From Candidatus Fermentibacterota bacterium (GTDB taxonomy: Bacteria > JAFGKV01): a stretch of DNA of 5,386 bases. The DNA lies in NCBI GenBank assembly GCA_016928395.1, contig JAFGKV010000231.1, positions 1 to 5,386 on the forward strand, read 5' to 3'. The position numbers and the translations under genes are program-made. The notes beneath the pieces were generated by a model. That model did no database searches. It was not told where the DNA came from and saw nothing but the letters and a program-made list of their open reading frames with translations. Positions 1 through 5,128 of this stretch are shown here, in pieces. The first letter of the stretch is position 1. Each line of letters begins with the position of its first letter.

Positions 1-1016
1 CCCGCATAGGTGCCTTGCACGATGATGTCAGGGCTCACATTGGCGGGGCCGCGCACCCGGATGGCCGTACCATTGAGGAACACGCCGTCATACGCCAGAT
101 TCAGCGTATCACTGTCGGGGATCCCCCTGTAGTTTCCTTGGAAATGCCCGACGTACTCGGGCCAGAATCCCCTGTACGGCTGCGTGTGCGGATTCTTGAT
201 AAGCACCGAGCCGTTGGGCCGGAAGATCAGCCTGGTCTCCCCGGTCAGGGTCAGCCCGCCCATGGCGCCGATGCAGGAAACCGTGTTCGCCAGGCTCGGC
301 GGCCAATCATGACCCTCGACCTCAGTTTCGTATCCCTCATAGAACGAGGCGTAGCATGCGGGGTCGCCTCTGGTGTAGTGCGGGGTGCCGGCCAAACGAA
401 ACGCCGGCTCCACGATGGTGACCCTGCCCCAGAACTGGGCGCCCGTCCAGGAGGGAGGATCCCGTTGCGAAAGCCACAGCCGGCAGTTGCTGTGCACGGG
501 CCCGGTGACACGATCCCAGTCGCCAAACCAGGCGGTGCCGGGCGGATCGGGGCAGTATTCGCCCAGGTAGATGGCGTAGCAGGTGAAGTTTTTCCGCTGG
601 ACAATGGCCTTCAGCTCCACGGTGGCATTGCGCTGGCTGCCGGTCGTGCCCACCGACCGGATGGTGTAGCCCCAGCCCTGATACTGGTTGCTGCAATCAT
701 TGGTATCGGCATAGGTGATGGTCGGATAGGCAGTGCCTGATGTGCCGATGGCCATGGTTCCCAGAGGCGAGATGGTGCCGCTGTTCTGGCAGGGGGGGGG
801 CGACGAGTTGACAAGCCACTGGAACGCGGCGCGGGCGCCGCCGTCGGCAAGCTGAACCGCAGACGTGGCCTGGATCTCATTCAGCGACATCCGATGCTCC
901 GTGATGGAGCCCACGATGAAGCCTGTCGCGAGGATCCCCAAAATGACGAGGGAAAGCGCGGCCATCACCAAGGCAATGCCTCGCTGGCGCGCCCGTGACG
1001 AGGAAAAGAAACGCAT
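1..1016 (-). CDS. PilX/GspK-like minor pilin, C-terminus beyond window
   Basis: Predicted tip or minor component of a type IV pilus or pilus-like filament, anchored in the inner membrane before assembly. The reading frame is open from ATG 1016-1014 to the window edge (338 residues seen, no stop), so the gene is cut at its 3' end. A good Shine-Dalgarno (GGGAGG, 1028-1023) sits 6 nt before the ATG. The N-terminus is a short basic leader ending RQRG (10-13), then a hydrophobic segment starting IALVMAAL (14-36). This fits prepilin peptidase cleavage after Gly13. Position +5 of the mature chain is Met, not Glu, as in GspK and many PilX proteins. Residues 37-70 (TEHRMSLNEIQ, then QLADGGARAAF) match the amphipathic PilX N-terminal helix. 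The distal part has GPVHSN at 172-177, a pattern I associate with PilX-type and related envelope proteins. Seven Cys are visible (76, 108, 146, 155, 178, 221, 248). It is the last visible gene of the four-pilin operon. Family assignment is good; PilX versus GspK is open. Confidence 0.88.
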   Translation of the reverse strand, partial: MRFFSSSRARQRGIALVMAALSLVILGILATGFIVGSITEHRMSLNEIQATSAVQLADGGARAAFQWLVNSSPPPCQNSGTISPLGTMAIGTSGTAYPTITYADTNDCSNQYQGWGYTIRSVGTTGSQRNATVELKAIVQRKNFTCYAIYLGEYCPDPPGTAWFGDWDRVTGPVHSNCRLWLSQRDPPSWTGAQFWGRVTIVEPAFRLAGTPHYTRGDPACYASFYEGYETEVEGHDWPPSLANTVSCIGAMGGLTLTGETRLIFRPNGSVLIKNPHTQPYRGFWPEYVGHFQGNYRGIPDSDTLNLAYDGVFLNGTAIRVRGPANVSPDIIVQGTYA

Positions 1017-1027
1017 GAGGAACCTCC

Positions 1028-1534
1028 CTAGCGCAGGTTGCGCGGCGCGATGAAGCCGCTGAGTTGGAGCGAATCACGCCGGTCAGGCTGTGTGACGATC
1101 AGGCGGATGTGGATGCGCTTGACCTGCTCATCGTTGGCATTGGTGATGGGCAGGGGCACCTCCGTGCCGTCAACCATGAGGTAGCGGAATCGGAGCAAAG
1201 TCGCATTGGGTACGATCTCCTGCATGCCGCCGCCTCCGGCCTCCCGGCGCAGCGACCCCTCTCTGATGGCATACTTGTAGCGCTGCGAAACACCCCCAAC
1301 CATGGCGCGGAACTGCACGGAGTCAGCCACGCCATGCTCGATGGCATTGGTGTGGCGCAATTCGCGGGCCAGCACGTCGTAGGCGGCCCGGGCGTCATGG
1401 ACCATGATCTGCTGGGTCTGCAGCGGCCTCGACATATTGATGTGACCAGTGAACACGACAACCAGGGCCCCACCGACGATGCCCAAAATCACCATCGCCA
1501 CCATGGTCTCAACCAAGGTCATGCCCTTTTTCAT
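1028..1534 (-). CDS. PilW/GspJ-like minor pilin
   Basis: 168-residue prepilin, predicted minor pilin of the PilW/GspJ type in the priming or tip complex. The leader is very short (MKKG). Cleavage after Gly4 gives a mature chain starting MTLVETMVAMVILGIVGG, with the expected Glu at +5 and a roughly 20-residue hydrophobic helix that is both membrane anchor and filament core. Next comes an ARAAYDVLARELRHTNAIE segment (about 44-62), typical of the GspJ/PilW helix where an Arg/Leu-rich stretch follows the membrane segment, then a beta-rich C-terminal domain. The frame stays open upstream to 1750, but that part overlaps the preceding pilin gene. ATG 1534-1532 is chosen because AAGGAGA (1545-1539) lies 4 nt upstream and the leader is then of normal prepilin form. 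The start is 10 nt after the upstream stop, and the TAG (1030-1028) is 11 nt before the next ATG. No odd residues seen. Confidence 0.92.
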   Translation of the reverse strand: MKKGMTLVETMVAMVILGIVGGALVVVFTGHINMSRPLQTQQIMVHDARAAYDVLARELRHTNAIEHGVADSVQFRAMVGGVSQRYKYAIREGSLRREAGGGGMQEIVPNATLLRFRYLMVDGTEVPLPITNANDEQVKRIHIRLIVTQPDRRDSLQLSGFIAPRNLR

Positions 1535-1544
1535 GGCGTCTCCT

Positions 1545-1910
1545 TCACAGTGCCGCGGCGATGATGCTGCCCATGCGAACCGCGTACATGCGTCCCTGCC
1601 AGGGCCATTGCACCACGACATGGGCATACTTTGTATTGATGATCGGGCCGCGGCTGATCGTCCACGTGATCTGGTAGCGGCCCTCGGTGGCGGTTCCCGA
1701 TGTCGGAGGATACGGCCCGGCGTCGATCGTTTCCAAGGTGCGCTCAGCAATGGTGGATGCCTCGGTCTGCCATTCGCTCATGAAGCCCAGTCGTGCGCCC
1801 ATGGGCCACTGGGCGACCACCGCCAGCACGCCGATCAAAAGCAAGACCATGGCAACCATCACCTCCACCAGGGAGAACGCGCGATTTCTTCGGAATCCAA
1901 CGTGCGGCAT
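1545..1910 (-). CDS. PilV/GspI-like minor pilin with Ala at cleavage position -1
   Basis: 121-residue prepilin, predicted PilV/GspI-type minor pilin. The leader is MPHVGFRRNRA, then the mature start FSLVEVMVAMVLLLIGVLAV with Glu at +5. The residue before the cleavage point is Ala11 rather than the usual Gly. The region after the helix (GFMSEWQTEASTIAERTLETI, about 43-62) corresponds to the segment that in PilV/GspI reads as a chain of small and acidic residues with A-x-x-x-A-E. The ATG at 1910-1908 follows GGGAGGAG (1923-1916) at 5 nt. The gene starts 16 nt after the FimT-like stop, and its TGA (1547-1545) overlaps the Shine-Dalgarno of the next gene (TGAAGGAGA), a sign of translational coupling. 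Length is close to usual for GspI/PilV. Assignment is from motif and operon position rather than alignment. Confidence 0.91.
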   Translation of the reverse strand: MPHVGFRRNRAFSLVEVMVAMVLLLIGVLAVVAQWPMGARLGFMSEWQTEASTIAERTLETIDAGPYPPTSGTATEGRYQITWTISRGPIINTKYAHVVVQWPWQGRMYAVRMGSIIAAAL

Positions 1911-1926
1911 ACATTCTCCTCCCGGG

Positions 1927-2352
1927 CTAGTGATCCGTGATGCGCACGCGGCTCACCACATTGACGACGACATCCTTCGCATCGCTGGCGTCGCCCACGA
2001 CGATCGTCGCTCCCAGCGAGGTGCCGCGCGGGAAAAAAGTCGGCGTTCCGGTGGCGCTAATCACGGTGGCGCCGCCGGGGAGACCGAAGTGATACAAGGT
2101 GTCACCCGTCGCCGAGTTTATGACGCTTACTTTGCCCCATCCCGGCACCGCGGCTATCGTCACGGTCTCGCGGAGCGTGACCGCCATTTGGCGGGCGAAG
2201 CGCATGGCGCGGGCTACCTGCTCTCCCGCCGTCTCCACTCGGGAGCTTGATATGGTCGACATGAAGGTGGGAATGGCCGTGCCCGCGAGGATCACGATGA
2301 TCACCACCACGATAGCCAACTCGACCATCGTAAATCCTTTGCTCCGGCGCAT
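1927..2352 (-). CDS. FimT/GspH-like minor pilin (first gene of operon)
   Basis: 141-residue prepilin of the GspH/FimT type. The leader is MRRSKG and cleavage after Gly6 gives FTMVELAIVVVIIVILAGTAIPTF, with Glu at +5 and Pro at +22 as in major and H-type pilins. The helix runs on into SSSRVETAGEQVARAMRFARQMAVTLRETVTI (about 33-64). The pattern A-x-x-L/M-x-x-A-R-x-x-A-x-x-x-x is characteristic of FimT/GspH. A glycine-rich beta domain follows, with a FPRGTSLG motif near 108-115 resembling the F-x-x-x-G strand of GspH. The frame is open upstream to 2883, including an ATG at 2412, but those starts lack a Shine-Dalgarno and give unusually long leaders. ATG 2352-2350 is preferred, with a modest GGTGAG (2361-2356). 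It opens the operon and sits about 72 nt below the predicted sigma-54 start. Confidence 0.9.
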   Translation of the reverse strand: MRRSKGFTMVELAIVVVIIVILAGTAIPTFMSTISSSRVETAGEQVARAMRFARQMAVTLRETVTIAAVPGWGKVSVINSATGDTLYHFGLPGGATVISATGTPTFFPRGTSLGATIVVGDASDAKDVVVNVVSRVRITDH

Positions 2353-2434
2353 AGGCTCACCGCCTTTCCAGCCTGTACCAGGCCGCACTCCGTGGTCGTC
2401 ATCAGATAACATACCGCAGCCCGCAGCACTTAAC

Positions 2435-2450
2435 AGCAAGCATCGTGCCG
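2435..2450 (-). promoter_or_regulatory. sigma-54 (RpoN) -24/-12 promoter for the pilin operon
   Basis: Read on the minus strand, the sequence is CGGCACGATGCTTGCT. It matches the known sigma-54 consensus TGGCACG-N4-TTGCW at every defined base except the first. The invariant GG (2449-2448) and GC (2437-2436) are separated by exactly 10 bp. The predicted start is near 2424, giving a leader of about 72 nt before the FimT-like ATG. RpoN control of pilin genes through PilR-type activators is established in Pseudomonas and other bacteria; its use here is inference. Confidence 0.68.
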
Positions 2451-2557
2451 GTCCCTCAGCCCTGGGGCACGTAGGCGAGCCGGCGCGGAAGCTAGTGGCA
2501 TCAAGGCCTTGTGCCGGCCTCGCCGGCCCCTCCATTACAGCCTGGCCTCGACCCCAC

Positions 2558-2589
2558 GAAACGCCTTTCACCCATGTGAAGCGGCGTTC
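2558..2589. promoter_or_regulatory. Bulged dyad, possible activator-binding site
   Basis: Three nested paired segments surround a CCAT loop: GAA/TTC, CGCC/GGCG and TTCAC/GTGAA (2567-2571 with 2576-2580), with a one-base and a one-against-two-base interruption. The centre (about 2573) lies about 150 bp upstream of the predicted sigma-54 start, the usual distance for an enhancer-binding protein site. It could equally be an RNA hairpin or a relic repeat. Confidence 0.35.
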
Positions 2590-2653
2590 ACCCCCTCCGC
2601 CGTCCGGCACTCGCGCTCGCACGACAGGTGAGGAGATCAGAGTCTTTGTGTGC

Positions 2654-2699
2654 GGCCCCACGGCGCAACCACCGTTCCACCCTGTGTGCCCGTGGGGCC
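2654..2699. repeat. Perfect 10-bp inverted repeat, 26-nt spacer
   Basis: GGCCCCACGG (2654-2663) is followed by its exact reverse complement CCGTGGGGCC (2690-2699). No T-tract follows on either strand, so it is not a standard rho-independent terminator. It lies between the two divergent promoters and could act as an operator or an insulating hairpin. Confidence 0.5.
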
Positions 2700-2821
2700 T
2701 GGACTTCGTGTTTTCCGTTTCGGATTCCCTGCGTCCCCGCGGGCTCCGTCCATCCCTCCTTTCATCATTCTCCTCGCCCGTTGTTCCCGCATTTCCACCG
2801 CGCCTTCGCCGCCCGGGAGGA

Positions 2822-2851
2822 TTGACGGACAAAGTTGCCACCTTGTACATT
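2822..2851 (+). promoter_or_regulatory. Candidate sigma-70 promoter for the NusG-like gene
   Basis: TTGACG (2822-2827) matches the -35 consensus at 5 of 6 bases. TACATT (2846-2851) matches TATAAT at 4 of 6, with an 18-bp spacer. The predicted start is near 2858, giving a leader of about 130 nt before the NusG-like ATG and only about 4 nt before the short ORF at 2862. It is the best sigma-70-like match I found upstream of the plus-strand block. Confidence 0.42.
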
Positions 2852-2861
2852 GTAGCGCACC

Positions 2862-2996
2862 ATGTCAAAGGAGATACGATCAAAGCGGCGCAGCGCGCCG
2901 GTGTCCACAGAGGAACTGGAGTGCACCGTGTGGGAATCAGCCGTGGCGCGCCCGCGGTCCCGCCGTGCCTCTCACCCGGGGGATCCTGATGAGTGA
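2862..2996 (+). CDS. Possible 44-codon leader ORF overlapping the NusG-like start
   Basis: A short frame runs from ATG 2862 to TGA 2994-2996 and encodes 44 residues beginning MSKEIRSKRRSAPVSTEEL, basic at the start and Arg/Pro-rich at the end. Its stop overlaps the NusG-like start in ATGAGTGA (2989-2996), an arrangement typical of translational coupling. There is no Shine-Dalgarno before the ATG. If the candidate promoter is right, the ATG sits about 4 nt into the transcript, so translation would be nearly leaderless. An in-frame TAG at 2853 closes it upstream. I recognise no family, and chance is a fair alternative. Confidence 0.25.
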   Translation: MSKEIRSKRRSAPVSTEELECTVWESAVARPRSRRASHPGDPDE

Positions 2997-3552
2997 GGAA
3001 GCCAACGTGTCAGGAGAGGAAGTCCTCCGGGAATCAGAGAGCGGCATAGTTGGCCGGCAACCGGGCTACTGGTTGACCCTGCATTCCAATCCGCACAAGG
3101 AATACGCCGTTCGGGATTTCCTGGCGAGCCAAGGGCTCACGGCGTACGTTCCCGAAGAGCTCAATGCTAGCCAGCGCCGCGACCGGCCACCTCGCCGGCC
3201 GTTCTTTCCGCACTACCTCTTTCTCCTGTACCCTGGGCCTGAGTGGGTGGAAAGAATCCAGTGGACACCCGGGCTGCGTCGGATCGTGACCTTTGGCAAC
3301 CGGCCTGCTCTCGTTCCAACCGAGATCATCCTCCATATTCAATCGCGGCTCGAGGCCATGGCCGCGACCCGCGATGGCCCCTTCCGGCCTGGCGAGCCCC
3401 TGGTGATCACGAAGGGTCCCTTCCGCGGCCTTGACGCTGTCTTCGATCGGGGTGTGAGCCGGGCCGATCGAGTACGCGTGTTCCTGGATTTCGCCGGCCG
3501 GCTGGAAGTGCCCGTGGAACTAGACATTGATGCCTTGAAGACACGAAACTGA
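2989..3552 (+). CDS. RfaH-type NusG paralogue (transcription antitermination factor)
   Basis: 187-residue NusG-family protein, predicted to bind RNA polymerase and suppress pausing and termination in a specific operon. The N-terminal NGN domain covers about 26-121: YWLTLHSNPHKEYAVRDFL (27-45), then GLTAYVPEE, then the signature PFFPHYLFL (71-79), TPGLRRIVTFG (93-103) and PALVP (106-110). This reads like RfaH/LoaP/UpxY-type paralogues (PxFPxYLF, fG-x-PA-x-VP) rather than housekeeping NusG. The C-terminal KOW domain is about 133-184, with GEPLVITKGPFRGLDAVF (136-152) and a closing VELDIDAL as in NusG. The first 25 residues are an acidic extension. The frame is open upstream to 2650, but that part overlaps control DNA. 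ATG 2989 is preferred, with GGGGGA at 2978-2983. Such paralogues commonly head capsule, O-antigen or secondary-metabolite operons, which fits the epimerase downstream. The role is inferred from family and context. Confidence 0.9.
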   Translation: MSEEANVSGEEVLRESESGIVGRQPGYWLTLHSNPHKEYAVRDFLASQGLTAYVPEELNASQRRDRPPRRPFFPHYLFLLYPGPEWVERIQWTPGLRRIVTFGNRPALVPTEIILHIQSRLEAMAATRDGPFRPGEPLVITKGPFRGLDAVFDRGVSRADRVRVFLDFAGRLEVPVELDIDALKTRN

Positions 3553-3555
3553 TTT

Positions 3556-3586
3556 CTGCGCTGGGCTCACACGCCCGCGTGCGCAG
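3556..3586 (+). terminator. Hairpin directly after the NusG-like stop
   Basis: Starting 3 nt after the TGA, CTGCGC (3556-3561) pairs with GCGCAG (3581-3586) and GGGC (3563-3566) with GCCC (3573-3576), around a TCACAC loop. There is a 1-nt against 4-nt internal bulge. No U-tract follows, so it may be a weak terminator, a pause hairpin or an mRNA-stabilising end. Confidence 0.4.
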
Positions 3587-3652
3587 CCACGGAGAAGTCA
3601 TTCCTTACTTGGAGGGTAGGGCCGGGTTCGACACCTGGCGGCAACGAGACAC

Positions 3653-3765
3653 GGAATGGTGGAAAGATGGAATGCTGGAGCAAGGCAAGGGTTGGTTCAG
3701 AGTTCTCAGGGGTGACGTCAACGCCCCTTCATTCCAACCCTTCCATCCTTCCAGCAATCCATTCT
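3653..3765. repeat. Imperfect long inverted repeat around TGACGTCA
   Basis: The left arm (3653-3679, GGAATGGTGGAAAGATGG...) is similar to the reverse complement of the right arm (about 3730-3764). They share GAATGG and TGGAA-(A/G)-GATGGAA, with a few mismatches and a 5-base gap. The palindrome TGACGTCA (3713-3720) and a GGGG/CCCC pair lie near the centre. It may be a small palindromic repeat element or the footprint of one. No coding content is seen. Confidence 0.45.
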
Positions 3766-3812
3766 CAGGATTTCGGCGCACTGGGTTCCCGACAGGCATG
3801 CCCGCGGCATTC

Positions 3813-3849
3813 CTGAACCCCGCACTGAACCCTGAACCCTGAACCCTGA
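3813..3849. repeat. CTGAACC heptamer tandem array
   Basis: CTGAACC occurs three times in perfect tandem (3825-3831, 3832-3838, 3839-3845), followed by a partial CTGA (3846-3849). One separate copy lies at 3813-3819, with a 5-bp interruption between. It is a simple direct repeat and no repeat-associated protein is nearby. Confidence 0.75.
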
Positions 3850-3928
3850 GTATCTGTGAGTGTGCCCTCCTAGGCCGGTCTTGGGCGGTTGTCCATCATG
3901 CCGACCGAGTGCCGGCTGACGGCCGCCG

Positions 3929-3960
3929 TGAAAAGAAAACTGACAGGCCGCCCTTGTCAG
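3929..3960 (-). terminator. Minus-strand rho-independent-like terminator
   Basis: CTGACA (3940-3945) pairs with TGTCAG (3955-3960), extended by GG/CC after one bulged base. On the minus strand the stem is followed by TTTTCTTTT, the classical U-tract layout. No minus-strand gene ends here, so it might stop antisense transcription, or be a leftover. On the plus strand it is simply a hairpin preceded by A-rich sequence. Confidence 0.35.
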
Positions 3961-4081
3961 ATGGGCGGAGCATGCCCACGCGCGGGGAAACAACCTGCGC
4001 CATTGTACCGTAACGCGCCGCGAGACGCGCTCCGCACCCTTCGGAGACGGCAGTCCCCCCGGCGAACACACCGAGGAATCC

Positions 4082-5128
4082 ATGCCTGAATCAACTGGAA
4101 TGCCCTCGGGGGCACCAGAGTTCTCCCAAACTCCGTCATTGACGCGGGGCTCCCCGATCTTGGTCACCGGATCCGCGGGCTTCATCGGCTTCCATCTGGC
4201 CAGGGCTTTGCTCGACGAAGGCCACGAGGTGGTCGGCTATGACAACTTCAACGACTACTACTCGGTGCAACTCAAACGCGACAGACACGCCATCCTTCAG
4301 CAATACTCACGGTACCGAGGCGTCGAAGCCGACCTATGCGATGGGGCGTCATTGAACCCCGTGTTCGACGCATCGGGGTTCGAAGTGGTGTGCCACCTTG
4401 CGGCCCAGGCGGGCGTCCGCTACTCATTGACCCACCCCCATGTCTACCAGCGCTCCAATCTGGAGGGCTTCCTCAATATCCTAGAGGCGTGCCGCCATCA
4501 CGGCGTGGGTCGCCTGGTCTACGCCTCCAGCTCCAGCGTATATGGGGGGAACACGAAACTCCCCTTCAGCGAAACCGACCCGGTGGATACGCCCATCAGC
4601 CTCTACGCGGCGACCAAGAAGGCCAATGAGCTCATGGCTCATACCTACAGCCACCTGTACGGGCTGCAGACCGTCGGCCTTCGGTTCTTCACGGTGTACG
4701 GGCCATGGGGTCGGCCCGATATGGCCATGTGGCTATTTACCGCCGCAATGTTGGAAGGTCGGCCGATCCCCGTGTTCAATCATGGCGACATGCGCCGGGA
4801 CTTCACCTACATCGACGACATCGTTGCCGGAGCCCACGCCGCACTCTTCGCGAAGTGCCTCTCGCCCTGCGAGGTCTTTAATTTGGGAAATCACCGATCA
4901 GAGCATCTGCTCGACATGATCCAAATCCTCGGCGACCTCCTTGGCGTCGAGCCGCGGATGACCCTCTTGCCCATGCAGCCCGGAGACGTGCAGGCCACCT
5001 ATGCCGATATCGATCGTGCCCGCACCGCGCTCGGCTTTGAACCGACCACCCCTATCTCCGCGGGCATTCCCCGTTTCGTCTCCTGGTATCGGGACTACCA
5101 TGCCGACCCACAGCAGGCAAGCACATAG
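4082..5128 (+). CDS. UDP-glucuronate 4-epimerase-like (extended SDR family)
   Basis: 348-residue NAD-dependent epimerase, predicted to interconvert UDP-glucuronate and UDP-galacturonate in the cytoplasm for capsule, O-antigen or exopolysaccharide synthesis. The Rossmann glycine motif GSAGFIG is at 30-36, the nucleotide-binding acid at Asp54 in GYDNFNDYY, and HLAAQAGVRYSL at 105-116. The Ser cluster ASSSSVYG (148-155) and the catalytic Y-x-x-x-K are Tyr175 and Lys179 (YAATKKANE). RFFTVYGPWGRPDMAMWLF (201-219) and GDMRRDFTYIDDIV (235-248) are the features that point to glucuronate 4-epimerases (CapI/LpsL type) over GalE. Length fits the family (about 330-350), with some 24 extra residues ahead of the first strand. 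ATG 4082 follows GAGGAA (4073-4078); an in-frame ATG at 4100 is the alternative. The reaction is highly likely; another UDP-sugar specificity is possible. It is preceded by the NusG-like regulator on the same strand. Confidence 0.95.
   Translation: MPESTGMPSGAPEFSQTPSLTRGSPILVTGSAGFIGFHLARALLDEGHEVVGYDNFNDYYSVQLKRDRHAILQQYSRYRGVEADLCDGASLNPVFDASGFEVVCHLAAQAGVRYSLTHPHVYQRSNLEGFLNILEACRHHGVGRLVYASSSSVYGGNTKLPFSETDPVDTPISLYAATKKANELMAHTYSHLYGLQTVGLRFFTVYGPWGRPDMAMWLFTAAMLEGRPIPVFNHGDMRRDFTYIDDIVAGAHAALFAKCLSPCEVFNLGNHRSEHLLDMIQILGDLLGVEPRMTLLPMQPGDVQATYADIDRARTALGFEPTTPISAGIPRFVSWYRDYHADPQQAST

Larger units (their letters stand above)
2353..2988. other. 636-bp divergent intergenic region
   Basis: No convincing long gene lies here; the open frames on both strands are extensions of flanking genes with poor protein character. 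From left to right it holds the sigma-54 promoter of the pilin operon, a bulged inverted repeat (GGCGAGCCGGC 2474-2484 with GCCGGCCTCGCC 2513-2524), a tight GCCGGC-CTC-GCCGGC hairpin (2513-2527), the TTCAC/GTGAA dyad, and the 10-bp inverted repeat. A C/T-rich stretch (about 2700-2815) follows, then a sigma-70-like promoter and a short leader ORF before the NusG-like gene. The density of dyads suggests a regulated divergent control region. Confidence 0.6.
3553..4081. other. 529-bp non-coding spacer before the epimerase gene
   Basis: No credible gene: the frames here are short and low in protein character. In order it holds the hairpin after the NusG-like stop, a long imperfect inverted repeat (3653-3765), a CTGAACC tandem array (3813-3849), and an ops-like GGCGGTTG (3884-3891). 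A hairpin with an adjacent A-tract follows (3929-3960), then a CTCCG/CGGAG hairpin (4030-4046). I see no strong sigma-70 promoter for the epimerase, so it may depend on readthrough from upstream. The length and repeats resemble an untranslated leader or a relic of insertions. Confidence 0.6.

Noticed and set aside
15-740. Long plus-strand open frame of 241 codons
   Set aside because: It lies antisense to the well-supported PilX-like gene and has low-complexity, Gly/Ala/Arg-rich composition, as expected of a shadow frame in GC-rich DNA.
2353-2883. N-terminal extension of the FimT-like gene by up to 177 residues
   Set aside because: It would bury the prepilin leader deep inside the protein and run through the promoter and dyads. 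Its composition is Gly/Arg-rich with no domain.
2650-2988. 113-residue extension ahead of the NusG-like protein
   Set aside because: The extension is Pro/Arg/Ser-rich and crosses inverted repeats and the candidate promoter. The ATG at 2989 has a Shine-Dalgarno and gives normal family length.
2989-2999. The 11-mer ATGAGTGAGGA, also present on the minus strand at 5161-5151
   Set aside because: A shared 11-mer is expected by chance in a window of this size, and the flanks do not match.
3825-3849. CTGAACC array as a telomere-like end
   Set aside because: The unit differs from known telomeric heptamers, the array is only about 3.5 copies long and it lies inside a bacterial operon leader.
3957-4139. 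Minus-strand 60-codon frame beginning MTEFGRT, resembling a motif seen in DUF1501-type proteins
   Set aside because: The likeness stops after seven residues, the rest is Arg-rich and unrelated, and it overlaps the epimerase start on the opposite strand.
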